A stretch of 64,000 bases of DNA from Leishmania martiniquensis (Eukaryota > Euglenozoa > Kinetoplastea > Trypanosomatida > Trypanosomatidae), in the NCBI RefSeq assembly GCF_017916325.1, contig NC_090152.1, forward strand, positions 504,001-568,000, in the 5' to 3' direction. The translations under genes were made by a program, and so were the position numbers. Within the stretch, counting starts at the first letter, position 1. Each line of letters starts with the position of its first letter. Shown in pieces: positions 38,836 through 49,123 of the stretch. The notes under the pieces are model-generated. The model was given only the letters and a program-made list of their open reading frames with translations, was not told the DNA's origin and made no database searches.

Positions 38836-41800
38836 ATGAACGATATTCCGTCTGCGGGTGAGGTGTTCCGCGGCGATGACGGCACCATTTCCACCATCCT
38901 GCCCAGCAACTACGGACAGGACTACGAGGCCTCGGAAGGGGAGCTGGAGGAGTATGCCGAGTACATCGGCATCGACTCTGCCAAGGAGCCGGAGCTGATG
39001 TGGATAGCAAAAGAGGGGCTGCGCGCGGCACTGCCAGACGGGTGGCGCGCGTGCCAGACGGAAGACAATGAGGTGTACTACTTCAATTTTCGAACCGGCG
39101 AGAGCCTCTGGGACCACCCGATGGATGAGCACTACAAGCGTCAGGTCATCAACGCGCGCGCGAAGCGGGACCTGGGTGGTAGCGTGGGGGCCACCAGTGG
39201 CAGTGTACGCGGTACCGCCCGGACGGCCGCAGCGACCGGGTCCACCAAGGCCATCGCCGACTCTTTTTTCTTGAAGCCCCCTGCTGCTGCTGCTAGGCCG
39301 ACGAGCCGGGCACTCGGCTCTCTCGCTGACATTGGCAGTGGCGTGACCGCGGCTACCATCGGGTCCGCACAGGCGAAGGACATCCGGACTCCCGGCAGCT
39401 CTACGAACGACGGCATCCGCGCGCCGCGAGCCCCGCCCGAGGTGTCGGACATCTTAGCGCTGTCCTCAGCCACTTCGCGCCCTCCCTCTATGAGCGCGGG
39501 CCGCAGCACCGCGAGCGCTGGACTCTCCCGCATGAAAGAGTGGGAGGCAGCTCTGCGAAAGCAGCTGGAGGAGAGGAATGGAGCGCAGCTTCGAGCGTTA
39601 CGCATCGAGCTAGACAAGAAGGAGGACGCAGAGCGTCAGAGGTTGGCGGAGGCGCGGGCGAAGCTCCAGAAAGACCTCGACACCGCCTGGGAGCGGGAGA
39701 AGTCCGGCGCGGCCGGCGGTCCCGCAGCCGGATCGTCCTTTGCTAGTGCGGCCACCCAGCGCCGCCTGCAGGTTGCCCGCGACGTGAAGCAGATCGAGGA
39801 GAGCTGGAAGACCCGCCTGCACGACGTTGGCACACGCGTACGAGAGCTACAGCAGCAGGTGGAGGCGAAGCAGCAGGCGCTGACGAACACCCTGCACGAG
39901 TCTCCAGAAGAACTGAGGAAAAAGCTGGAGGCACGTAACGCTGCGGAAGTGGCACAGCTGCAGGCGGCCAAGAAGAAGGAGATGGATGCCGTTCTCGCCG
40001 ACCTCCAAAGCAAGCAGGCACCAGAGCTGGCGGAGGCGCGGCTCCGCGCCAATAACGCCGTCGCCGCGGCCCAGAAGGCGACCGAGGCGGAGTTTGAGGA
40101 TAAGTTGCAGCGTTACCAGGCGCAGGGCAAGGCGATGCTTGCCGCGATGCATGCGGCGGTGGATTCGAAGGAGGCGGCGGTGAAGGCGAAAGAGAAGGAC
40201 GTTGCTGCATCGCCGCCGACGGCACCGACAACGAATACCGCTGTGACGGTCGCTAAAGCCGGTGCACCCTCAGACACTGGCGAGGCTCTGCTTGCCGCAG
40301 CGCAGGCCGCAGCCGACGGCGAGGTTGCGAAGGCGCGAGAGGCAAGCGCGGCAGCGGTGGTGCGGCTGCGCGAGGAGTACGCCGAGAAGAGGAGGGAGAA
40401 GGAGGCAGCGCTGCGAGCGGCCCAGCAGCTGCAGCAGCCGCTTAGTCGCTCATCACTCGCCTCTTCGGGTACCTCGAGCCCAACGGTGGATCTCTCCAGC
40501 CCTGGAGGTGTCTTTAGCGCGGCCGACCAAGAGAGGCTGGACGAGGAGGACCAGAAACTGAGGGACGAGGTGGAAAGGGCTGCAAGAATCTTCGCAGAGG
40601 AAACGTACATCATGGTTGAGAACAAGAAAGCGGGTCGGCCTCTCACTGCGGCTCCATCGGTGGACGTTGCTGCATCTGTTTCGGCGGAGGCAATGGCGGC
40701 GCTCGGCCGCACAGTCAGTCAGGAGCAGCGCGCCCGCGATGCGGAGAACACGCGCCACTTTATGGCCATGAAGCAGCTGGAAGCGCAGCACGACCGGGCT
40801 GTGCGGGCCATGAAGGCACAACTGGACAAGAACCTGGCATCGTCGATGCCGGCTTCCGCTCCGCGCGCTTTCAACCCTCGCCAGCAACCCTCCTTCGTCA
40901 CGCAGCTCACGGCTCGAAAGCGGGCGTGGATGCGCGATCACCCGGCGCCCTCGGTGGAGATGCCAACACTCCCGCCCGTCCCAACGCTGCCGAATGCTAT
41001 TTTGCAGGCCGACGTCGCGGCGTCGAGTACGTTAGGCGAAGAGGAGCAGGCCAGGCTCATAGAGGCGCGCCTTGCTGAGGTGCGCGAAGAGGCACAGCGG
41101 CGGTACGACCAAGAGGCGCAGGCGCTTCGAAAAGCGTGCGAGGAGGACCTCGATAAGTGGAGGGAGACACACAGGTCAGCGCGGCTGGAGGAAGTAGAGA
41201 AGGCCTTGGCGGCGCTGAAGGAGTCTGCCGTCGCCGAATCCGAGAAGACAGTAGAGCTTCGTGCGCTTACGGACGCTGCCGCCGCAGCAGAGGCTACCGC
41301 AGGGGAGGGGCGGCGGCTGGAGAGGCTGCAGTCAGAGTTGCAGGCGCTGGATGCCTCCATCGTCGCTGCAGACCGCGAGCATGAGCGCCAGGTGCGTGCG
41401 TTGGAGGAGAGCATTGCCGGTCTGGAGGCGTCGCTGACCAAGCTGCGCACACACAAGCGCCGCGAGGAAGAGGCGAAATCGCAGCAGCAGCAGCAGCAGC
41501 GACACCTGCAGCCAAATGGCGGAAGCAGCCGCCCGTGCAGCGCCCCTGCCGTCGCCGACTATGCTTCGCCATCGAGGGCAACCTCCTCAGCATTGAGTGC
41601 TCTGTACATACCTGATGAGGAGGCCGCCAATGAGGAGGCGGCGCTGCGTGCGCGGTGGACGGCGCTGCTGAAAGCACTGCGTGCCACTGTGCAACGCGAG
41701 ATGGAGGTGTACGAGCGCGCGCTAGATGGCTCCAGTGCTCAGCAGCACTCCTCCAGCACTGCTGCAGCTGCGGGCACGCACCCGGCAGGCTCCTCAGCAG

Positions 41801-43068
41801 CAATTGTGGCTACACGTGGCGGCGCTCCAGTCCCCACCATCAGCACACCTCGTGATCGGGGCCTCGTGACGTGCACGACCTCCTCTTTACCGCCCCCTGC
41901 TCCTTCAGCCATGACGAGCAGCGGTGTGCCGTCAGGACCACCTGCTGCCCTACAAGAGCCGCTGCCGCCGCGCTCGGCATCGTCTTTGCTTCCTACTGGA
42001 GCTACTGCCACGAGCCTCTCCGGCTACTCGACACCACTTCAGCGTCCCCCGCATGATCAGGGCGACGGCGGTGCAGGGACGACAATGCTCGGCGGTGCTG
42101 TGGAACGGATGCCCGCCGTTTCTCCGGCGCCGCAGCTGTATCTGATGGACGCGCGTTCTGGCGGGACCGGCGCCCACGGTTTCCTCCCCATGCAGCGCCC
42201 GTCCTCCTCCTCCTCCTCGCAGCCACAGCCGCGCCAAGTGCCCGACATAAGCGCCTTGCCATCCTCAGACCTCCAGCCAGTGGCGCGCAGTGGATTCCTC
42301 GACTCGCAGCAGGGGGCAAGCGCATCCTCCGCAGCGGCGCCGTGGGCGGATGTCCGTGCGAGGGCAGCAAGGAGCGAACCTCTCGCCGGCGTGTCCGCTG
42401 CACCTGGGCAGCGGGTGATAGCGGCCCCGGCCGACCGCGCCATCTACTCCGGCTGGCCGGCAGGTGGCGGCCCCGGCGACGATGTCGATGGCGCGCGTGC
42501 GCGACATCATGCGGCACGCCTGGCTGCCTTGCAGCAGATGGTGCGGGCACGCCGGCAGGCCCTAAAGGCCCAGCGACGCGAGATGGAGTCCTTGCGTGAC
42601 GAGTGGCGTACGGACATGCGAGACTGCAAGCGGCACGGCGATCGCGCACAGGCGCGCCGCCTGCGTGAAGTGAAGACAGAGCTAGAGTTGCTGGCCCGCG
42701 AGCTCAACGAGGAGGTTCTGCGACTGAAAGAGGTCCATGAGAGTCTACACGAGGAGGTGCACCAGTTCCGTCGGTGGATGAACCTCTGCCAGCAGCCAGA
42801 GGATCTAGTGGCGTGCGGGGGTGTCGCCTCCGTCACCTCATCACCTGCCTTGAGCTGCCCTGCTTTCATCGGGAACGATTCGGCGTATTTTGGCAAAGGG
42901 GAGGGCTACAGGGCACCCTCCTTGCCCTGGGAGAAGACCGTTGATGTCGCCAGGCTGCTACAGAGGATGGTTGATCGGACCGGGCGGCTGGAGGAGCTGT
43001 TGCTGAGTCGGCTGACAGCGTACTCGCCTTCCCCGCATTGCAGCGACACGCAGCAGAGCGATCGGTGA
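38836..43068 (+). CDS. CEP164: CEP164-like basal-body protein (WW domain, coiled coils)
   Basis: The protein has 1410 residues. The N-terminal 100 residues match the CEP164 head: LPSNYGQDYEASEGELEEYA, then IGIDSAKEPELMWIAKEGL, then a WW domain at 66-95 with W70 and W92 and the YYFNFRTGESLWDHP core. The rest is long Ala/Glu/Arg/Lys coiled coil (about 230-620 and 720-900) broken by Ser/Pro-rich linkers. A polyglutamine run (CAG repeat, 41482-41500) is near 883-888, a Ser/Pro-rich region near 950-1180, and a C-terminal coiled coil at about 1210-1330. CEP164 proteins sit at transition fibres of basal bodies and help dock and grow flagella; trypanosomes have several (CEP164A-C), and which one this is cannot be told. 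The start is supported by an acceptor AG 39 bases upstream. Confidence 0.9.
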   Translation: MNDIPSAGEVFRGDDGTISTILPSNYGQDYEASEGELEEYAEYIGIDSAKEPELMWIAKEGLRAALPDGWRACQTEDNEVYYFNFRTGESLWDHPMDEHYKRQVINARAKRDLGGSVGATSGSVRGTARTAAATGSTKAIADSFFLKPPAAAARPTSRALGSLADIGSGVTAATIGSAQAKDIRTPGSSTNDGIRAPRAPPEVSDILALSSATSRPPSMSAGRSTASAGLSRMKEWEAALRKQLEERNGAQLRALRIELDKKEDAERQRLAEARAKLQKDLDTAWEREKSGAAGGPAAGSSFASAATQRRLQVARDVKQIEESWKTRLHDVGTRVRELQQQVEAKQQALTNTLHESPEELRKKLEARNAAEVAQLQAAKKKEMDAVLADLQSKQAPELAEARLRANNAVAAAQKATEAEFEDKLQRYQAQGKAMLAAMHAAVDSKEAAVKAKEKDVAASPPTAPTTNTAVTVAKAGAPSDTGEALLAAAQAAADGEVAKAREASAAAVVRLREEYAEKRREKEAALRAAQQLQQPLSRSSLASSGTSSPTVDLSSPGGVFSAADQERLDEEDQKLRDEVERAARIFAEETYIMVENKKAGRPLTAAPSVDVAASVSAEAMAALGRTVSQEQRARDAENTRHFMAMKQLEAQHDRAVRAMKAQLDKNLASSMPASAPRAFNPRQQPSFVTQLTARKRAWMRDHPAPSVEMPTLPPVPTLPNAILQADVAASSTLGEEEQARLIEARLAEVREEAQRRYDQEAQALRKACEEDLDKWRETHRSARLEEVEKALAALKESAVAESEKTVELRALTDAAAAAEATAGEGRRLERLQSELQALDASIVAADREHERQVRALEESIAGLEASLTKLRTHKRREEEAKSQQQQQQRHLQPNGGSSRPCSAPAVADYASPSRATSSALSALYIPDEEAANEEAALRARWTALLKALRATVQREMEVYERALDGSSAQQHSSSTAAAAGTHPAGSSAAIVATRGGAPVPTISTPRDRGLVTCTTSSLPPPAPSAMTSSGVPSGPPAALQEPLPPRSASSLLPTGATATSLSGYSTPLQRPPHDQGDGGAGTTMLGGAVERMPAVSPAPQLYLMDARSGGTGAHGFLPMQRPSSSSSSQPQPRQVPDISALPSSDLQPVARSGFLDSQQGASASSAAAPWADVRARAARSEPLAGVSAAPGQRVIAAPADRAIYSGWPAGGGPGDDVDGARARHHAARLAALQQMVRARRQALKAQRREMESLRDEWRTDMRDCKRHGDRAQARRLREVKTELELLARELNEEVLRLKEVHESLHEEVHQFRRWMNLCQQPEDLVACGGVASVTSSPALSCPAFIGNDSAYFGKGEGYRAPSLPWEKTVDVARLLQRMVDRTGRLEELLLSRLTAYSPSPHCSDTQQSDR
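41482..41500. repeat. CAG trinucleotide repeat (polyglutamine) in CEP164-like gene
   Basis: About six consecutive CAG codons in the coiled-coil region; likely length-variable between strains. Confidence 0.85.
42202..42219. repeat. TCC trinucleotide repeat (polyserine) in CEP164-like gene
   Basis: Six TCC codons in a Ser/Pro-rich linker. Confidence 0.8.
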
Positions 43069-44478
43069 CACGGCGTGCCGCCATCGGTTGCGAGCGACGG
43101 CACGCGTATGTTTCGAGCTCACTGATATGCTGAGTGAAAGAGGACGGAGGGGGGCGCAGAGGCGTGTGAGGAACGCTTGTCCTTTCGCCAACGCCTCTTC
43201 GTTCCTCTGTCTGCGCCGCTCTTGCCTCTCAGCAGCCTTCGGCGTGCCTGAGGCGAGGGGACAGTAAAGGAGGGGGTGGATGGGTGGGCGGGGTAGACGA
43301 GCAGGGCTGTTGCTGCTGCGGCGGTACGAGTGACTGGATGCCCTGCCGACCCCTCTGCCTCTCTTCTTGACTCCTCTGAGTGTTGCTGTTTCAGTTCTTC
43401 GCTTCGCTTCCCGCGTTCACTGGACGGGCCGGCGACGGCGGCGAGGATGGCAGTGCACAGATGATGCGTGAGGGTGCATCTGTCGGCCACATCAACGTGC
43501 GGGGGTGGCGATGGTGGTACTCACGGCGCCCCTCGAGTGCCTTATTCAACCTATGGTGATATTTGCCCTCCTGGGAGCTCACCTCTGCACGCTGACCTGT
43601 GCGTGTGATGCCAGGAAGGGCTGCAACGACGCTCTCCGGTGGGGTGGGGGTTGGGGAAAGGCAGAGGGAGCGACCGAGTCAACGGCGCGCGTGCGTCGTG
43701 GCAAGCGCCTTCCAGGTGAACACCGCTATGCAAGCGGGGCGCTCGTTGCCGCATGCAGCGCGCAAAGGGATGCGCAGGAGTGCCAATCTGCGACGTCTCA
43801 TGGAGCGGTCTTCGTCTCTGTGGCATTCGACCCGTGCGTGAGCAGCCATGGCTGCCTTACAAGAACGGTCGCAGTGGTGCTGTGAGTGCACTGGGTAACC
43901 GCCAGCATCTCCCTTCCCCCCTCCCCCCACACAAATCTGTGAAAGTGCTTGGTATGGGGCGGGGGTAGGGAGAGGGACGTCTTCCTCCCTCTTTCTGCGT
44001 ATGCCTCGGCGACGCTGTGCAGTGTGCGTTCAGCTCTCGCGCCCCTTCTCCCCCCTCTCTTCTGCACTCTTTTCTCCATCTGGACGCGTCCGGCCGATGA
44101 CGTGCCGACTCGCGTACCGACACTCGGCCTGAGGAGGCGCACTGCCGCTCTTTCTCTGATGCAGAAACACGTTGCCGCCGTTCAGGCCACCCTCCCCGTG
44201 GCGCCCTCGCTGCACCCCTCCCGTCCGTTCACACACACTCTGAGACGGACTGTGCAACCCGAAATAGGAATATACACCCACGCGCACTTCGTCACCGACG
44301 CTTTCCGCGGTGCACGCTACCGCGCTGCCGATCCCCCCTTCTCGCCTTCCTCTCCCCCTCCCCCCTCAAGCCACTGAGCACCGCGGGGAGAGGGCTCGGC
44401 AGGTGCGATCAGCTTTCGCGCTGGTATTGAACTCGAACCACAGTAAGCGTGCCGGCGACAGTGCGGGACGTTGCAGCA
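43069..44478 (+). other. Intergenic spacer
   Basis: No supported gene. About 43430-43900 is a complex block without pyrimidine bias, and may be old retroposon or 3'UTR sequence. Pyrimidine tracts follow at 43905-43930 and 44040-44080. The tract at 44330-44367 with AG at 44369-44370 is the likely acceptor for the exonuclease, 109 bases before its ATG. Confidence 0.55.
44330..44370 (+). promoter_or_regulatory. Candidate trans-splice acceptor (XRN-family gene)
   Basis: An almost pure C/T stretch ends in CTCAAG, with AG at 44369-44370. It is the strongest tract near the start codon at 44479. Confidence 0.5.
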
Positions 44479-47400
44479 ATGGGTGTCCCCAAGTTCGCAG
44501 CGTGGCTGTCTAAGAAGTACCCGTCCATGGTGATGGACCGCTGCCCTGACGACGTGCACGGACTTTACATCGACCTGAACGGACTCATTCATCCCTGCTG
44601 CCACAGCGAGTTCGACCCGCGCGTCGCCCTGCGCACGCAGGAGGAGAAGCTGCGCAGCATCTGCCTCGCCATTGAAACGCTTGTGGGGACAGTGCGTCCA
44701 CAGCATGTCCTCTACATTGCCATCGACGGCGTCGTGCCGCGAGCCAAGATGCATCAGCAGCGCGCGCGGCGGTACATGAACGCTGCGGTGCTGCTCACGG
44801 ATGCGGACGAGACGATCCACAGCAGCTGCCACAAGACGAGTGCGGCGATGGTGGCGGCAGTCGAGAAAGAGTTCACGCAAGCGGAGTGCAACGAGGTGGA
44901 GCGTGAACTGCAGGATGTGAGCCAGGCACTCATGGGAGACGTGCTGTATGGCGGCAGCGCCGCGATAGCGGTGGAGGTCGAGGCGGCGGAGGATGCGATG
45001 GGCACGGCGCCGGTGGCGGCGCCAGCGATTACTGTGCCGACCTTGGAAAGCGGGAGCGAAAGCGACGCACGCAGCGCTGCCGCACCGGCTGAAAGTCGGC
45101 CGGCAGCGGCGGCACCTCCCGTAAAGTTCGACAGCAACTGCATCTCCCCCGGCACCGCCTTCATGGATGCCGTGGCGGCCGCGGTGCGAGATTACGTCCG
45201 TCGCAAACTGTCGCCAATGGCGAACGACGGCCGCGGCGATTCGGTGGTCGAGGGTGGAGTTGCACCGTCAACGCCGGCCAGCCCCACCGCAACCTGTGCA
45301 GACTGGGGCAGCCTCACCGTTGTGTTCTCGGACTCAAGCACTGTCGGCGAGGGTGAGCATAAGCTCATTGACTTCCTACGCGTTCAGTCGGCCTTTCCCG
45401 GCTTCAATGGCAATGGCTTCCACGTCATCGCCGGGCTGGACGCCGACCTCATTTTCCTCGCGCTTTCTCTGCACATCCCGCGAGTGGTCATCCTGCGCGA
45501 CCACAGCCGGTCCAGCTACGAGCAGGCGCTGCTGCCCGCCACCGCTGGTGGAACACTCGCCACCAAGAAGATGCCCTCAGAGCCAAAAACGCGGTGGGTT
45601 CGAGGACCGCGCGTGGCGAGCTCATCCGTGTGGTCGATCAGCTCACCTGCAGTGCCGGCGGCCGCAGAGGAGGAGGACAGGATGCCACCAGTCAGTGGCA
45701 CCGCGTCCCCGACCTCGACAAGCGACAACGAGAAGAACAGAGAGGACCCTTTCTGGCATTCTTCTGTGCCCTTGATTCCCGCGTCACCAGCGACGATGAC
45801 TTCCAGGATGGCACCAGTGATGCACATTGCGGATATGCTGGTGAAGCCGTGCAGCAGCTATGAGTACTTCGACATGGACGTTGTCGGGGCGTCTCTGGTG
45901 TCTGAGGTGTATCAACTCTGCTTGATTACTGGCATGCAGCCGCGAGGCGACTCGCTCGAGTGCGCTGACAACTGCGTGGCTGCGAACGGGTTCCGCTTCC
46001 ACCGCTGCAACAGTGCAAGCCATGGCGAGGAGAATGGCGGCACCGATATCGACGGTGATGACAGCGATGATATGAAGGCGGCAGATACAGCGGCGACAAA
46101 GGGCGGCCAAAGGCGCAAAGAGAGGCCCGACAGGCAGCCCACGACCCAACCACCGCCGTTCCACCCGTGCACCGCGGCGAGCAACTCGAAGATAATCGAT
46201 GACCTCATTGTGCTCGGCATGCTGCTTGGCAACGACTTCCTGCCGCACCTGCCGAGCGTCTACTGCGGGGAAAGTGCCATGGACACGTTGATGGATGTGT
46301 ATGTTCGGGCTGTGCTGCCGTACGGGTACCTGACCGGTGGCCACCACGAAATTCAGCTGCTTCAGTTGGAGAAGCTGCTCCGCGCGTACGCGGCGGTCGA
46401 GGCCGCACGCTTTCGCCAGTTCGTCGTCCGGTCGGGGGCCATGACGCCACACGATGCCGCAACACCGGAGTTGTGCTCGGCTGCGGATCGTCGCTGCTGG
46501 CGCGATGTGTACGTGCGTACTACCTCACTGCGCGACGAGGCAGGGGTGCAGGCCGCGTGCAAGTCGTATGTCGAGGGGCTTCGGTTTGTGTGGCGCTACT
46601 ACAGCTCCATGTCGATGCACGTGAGCTGGACATGGCACTACCCGTTCCACCACGCTCCGCTGGCCCTCGATATCGCAGATTTCCTGCGTGCGCAAGGGCC
46701 GCAGGCCCAGAACAAGCTGGCGGCGCCCAGGCTAGATCGGCAACCGCCGTCGCCGTTTTGCCAGCTGCTGTGCATTCTGCCCCCGAGAAGTCGCCATCTC
46801 GTGCCCAGCGCTCTGCGTGCAACGATGGCGTCTCCTCCGGCGGAGCTGGCGGACACGTTCCCGCACCGCTGGGTAGTCGACAGAACCGGAGCCTACGGCA
46901 AGGACCACCTGGCAGCGGTCCTCTTGCCATTCGCAAACCTGCCGCGGCTGCAGGAACTCGTGACTGCTGCTAGTGGGACGTACACGGCAGCGGAGCAGCA
47001 GCGAAATGTGATACGCTCAGCGCACCTGGTCTTCGAGGGCCGGCCGGCACAGTTCACCAGGGACTTGGCAGCCGCGTCGAGGGATGCCTCGTTGACGGCT
47101 TCCGCGTCTGAAGACCTCTCCGACCCCGCCACACACGTGGCGGTTGGCCAGGCTCCGCCTTTGAGGCCGCCGCGGGCATTTTCCGCTCGCAGAGCGCCAA
47201 CCGCCGATGCGAGCGACGCGGCGACGGCGCGTGGCTTCCGCATTAAGGGCAACGGCCTGATCGCGCTCTCCGCGGAGGAGGTGCCGGCTGACATGCGCGA
47301 CTCCAACGCCATCACTTGCTCCTCTCTTGTCGACCTTGTCCCACCACTGTCGCGACCGCGTACCTATTCGTACACCGTGCCCATACCAAGCCTGACGCTG

Positions 47401-47982
47401 CTCCCAGACGGCAGCCGTCTAGCCGCGGAGGGGCGCCTGAAGCATCGCCAAGGCGGGCGCCGGCTGCGCTACGGAGGCGGCGTTGCTCAGACATGTGAGA
47501 AGAGGAGTCCCTGCGCGACTGCGAGAAAAGTGACCGACGCCCAGATCGCCACGTCTGCATGCCTCTTTGGCGAATTCGCTGCTTGCCTATCTGCTATGGG
47601 CGCGCTGGCGGCGGAGGCGACGCTCTGGCGCTCCTTGCCCATGTCCTTGCTGCGGAGCGGACCATTTCTACTGCAGCTATGCAGCATCGTCGCCGCTGTG
47701 ATTTGGCTTGCCTTTGCGCTGGGCCTCGCCGTCGCTCCCATGGGCCGCACCGCAGGAAGCGGGCAGCACCGCCACACCATCTTTACAGCTTTCGCAGACT
47801 GGCAGTGCTCGGTGTGCCTCTCCCTGAACTTCTCGCGCAACCGGCGCTGCTTCATCTGCCGCGCACCGTACGACCCGCACCGGTGCGTGGCTCTCTTCAG
47901 CAGCCGCCATTCGCCAGAGTCGCCCCTTATGGACCCAAACCACTCCGCCTACGCCGCGTGCTACGGCATCACAGCGCGGTAG
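44479..47982 (+). CDS. XRN-family 5'-3' exoribonuclease with membrane helix and RanBP2 zinc finger
   Basis: This 1167-residue protein should degrade RNA from 5' monophosphate ends. It begins GVPKFAAWLSKKYP like XRN1. The metal-binding acidic set is present: D32 (YIDLNGLIH), D83 (AIDGVVPRAKM), E291 and E293 (VGEGEHK), D321 and D323 (LDADLIF) and D586 (GNDFLPHLPS). The usual Pro before GEGEHK is Val here. WRYYSSMSMHVSWTWHYPFHHAP matches the conserved XRN tyrosine/tryptophan block. Ala/Ser-rich inserts lie at 165-235 and about 370-450. Beyond the nuclease, residues about 1060-1091 are one long hydrophobic helix. Residues 1108-1127 fit W-x-C-x2-C-x3-N-x6-C-x2-C exactly, a RanBP2 zinc finger. Trypanosomes have four XRN paralogues (XRNA-D); which one this is was not resolved. 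The GTG-led extension to 44449 was dropped. Confidence 0.92.
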   Translation: MGVPKFAAWLSKKYPSMVMDRCPDDVHGLYIDLNGLIHPCCHSEFDPRVALRTQEEKLRSICLAIETLVGTVRPQHVLYIAIDGVVPRAKMHQQRARRYMNAAVLLTDADETIHSSCHKTSAAMVAAVEKEFTQAECNEVERELQDVSQALMGDVLYGGSAAIAVEVEAAEDAMGTAPVAAPAITVPTLESGSESDARSAAAPAESRPAAAAPPVKFDSNCISPGTAFMDAVAAAVRDYVRRKLSPMANDGRGDSVVEGGVAPSTPASPTATCADWGSLTVVFSDSSTVGEGEHKLIDFLRVQSAFPGFNGNGFHVIAGLDADLIFLALSLHIPRVVILRDHSRSSYEQALLPATAGGTLATKKMPSEPKTRWVRGPRVASSSVWSISSPAVPAAAEEEDRMPPVSGTASPTSTSDNEKNREDPFWHSSVPLIPASPATMTSRMAPVMHIADMLVKPCSSYEYFDMDVVGASLVSEVYQLCLITGMQPRGDSLECADNCVAANGFRFHRCNSASHGEENGGTDIDGDDSDDMKAADTAATKGGQRRKERPDRQPTTQPPPFHPCTAASNSKIIDDLIVLGMLLGNDFLPHLPSVYCGESAMDTLMDVYVRAVLPYGYLTGGHHEIQLLQLEKLLRAYAAVEAARFRQFVVRSGAMTPHDAATPELCSAADRRCWRDVYVRTTSLRDEAGVQAACKSYVEGLRFVWRYYSSMSMHVSWTWHYPFHHAPLALDIADFLRAQGPQAQNKLAAPRLDRQPPSPFCQLLCILPPRSRHLVPSALRATMASPPAELADTFPHRWVVDRTGAYGKDHLAAVLLPFANLPRLQELVTAASGTYTAAEQQRNVIRSAHLVFEGRPAQFTRDLAAASRDASLTASASEDLSDPATHVAVGQAPPLRPPRAFSARRAPTADASDAATARGFRIKGNGLIALSAEEVPADMRDSNAITCSSLVDLVPPLSRPRTYSYTVPIPSLTLLPDGSRLAAEGRLKHRQGGRRLRYGGGVAQTCEKRSPCATARKVTDAQIATSACLFGEFAACLSAMGALAAEATLWRSLPMSLLRSGPFLLQLCSIVAAVIWLAFALGLAVAPMGRTAGSGQHRHTIFTAFADWQCSVCLSLNFSRNRRCFICRAPYDPHRCVALFSSRHSPESPLMDPNHSAYAACYGITAR

Positions 47983-49123
47983 TCGCTGGCTGTTGTAGAG
48001 GGAGTCGGACCTGTATGTATGCCCAACAACAACAACAAACGATCTCTGCCGCAGCCAGTGTGGCTGCGCGTTCAGCGGAGTTCCGTGTAGGTCGTGCTGA
48101 GGATGTGGGTAGGGGGCGTCATTTCGGACGAGATGCCGAACATAAGTGAAGGAGAGGGACAGCACACGCACACATGCAGCGCCATTTGAGGAGAGGAGGG
48201 GTGGGGGTGGGGCTCATGGAGAGGTTGACTGGAGGCGCGAGAGCGGAGGATGGGGATGGGACGGGGAGCTGAAGAGGCGGAAGGAGACGTCACCTTCACC
48301 TGCGCTTGATGCGTTCAATAGAGGCGGACGCGGACGCGCGCGAACCTCTTCACATCTCAACGTCTCTACCTGTGCGCCTTTTTCCCTTTTCGCTCTCATT
48401 GCTCGCCTTTCCGCGAGGCCGCCTGCGTCCTGCGCGCCACGTCCTCGACGAGCGGCAGAGCCCTGGCCCTCAGCTCTGTGCGTGCTCCTCATGCTTCGCA
48501 GCGTTGCCGTGCCACTCCATCACTTCCACGGGCACTGCCGCTGTTCGCCTCGCCTGTTGGCTCACCCTCCCCGCCTTGCTTTTTCTTCTCCTTATTTGGG
48601 TGCCCCGCTGAGACGCTCGCCCGTCTTCGCAGCTTTGCCCCGCCTTTCCCCCTTTCTCATTCACATGAGTCTTCGTCATTCCGTGGGGCACGTGGCCCCT
48701 CTCCGAGGAGCGAGTGTGTAGTAGGTGGAAAAAAAGGGGGTGGGTGGGTGAGTGGGTGCGGCGGTGGCGGCGCGCAAGAGCCGAAGTAGCAATGCAGCGA
48801 CGGCAGCGAACATCTTCGTGAGGGATGGAGACAGAATAATTCGGTGGTGGGGCCGACTGGCCGGGTTCCCTACGTTCTTGCTCCCCCTCATCTCGAGCCT
48901 TCCCTTTGCCTGCGCCCTTGCCACGCACCTATGCACACACGCACACACAGACGCTCCACACTAGTGCTCTCCTTCACGGACGTGACAGCCGACGCTTCTT
49001 GCTCACCGCCTCGCGCACATCCAAGACCTCTTCTTTGGTCGTCTTTGTCCTCGTCTCCGTCGCCGCTTCCGTCCCGCCGTCCTCTGCTGCGCTTCGCAAC
49101 TCTTTTTCGCTCTACGGAGTCTC
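47983..49123 (+). other. Intergenic spacer
   Basis: No supported gene. Purine-rich stretches (48190-48290, 48720-48790) alternate with pyrimidine tracts (48370-48420, 48540-48600, 49020-49110). The last one leads to AG at 49118-49119, only a few bases before the ATG, so a slightly more upstream AG may be used. Confidence 0.55.

Noticed and set aside
45590..45610. GGTTCGAGGACC resembling a tRNA T-loop
   Set aside because: It is inside the exonuclease coding region and no acceptor or anticodon stem fits around it.
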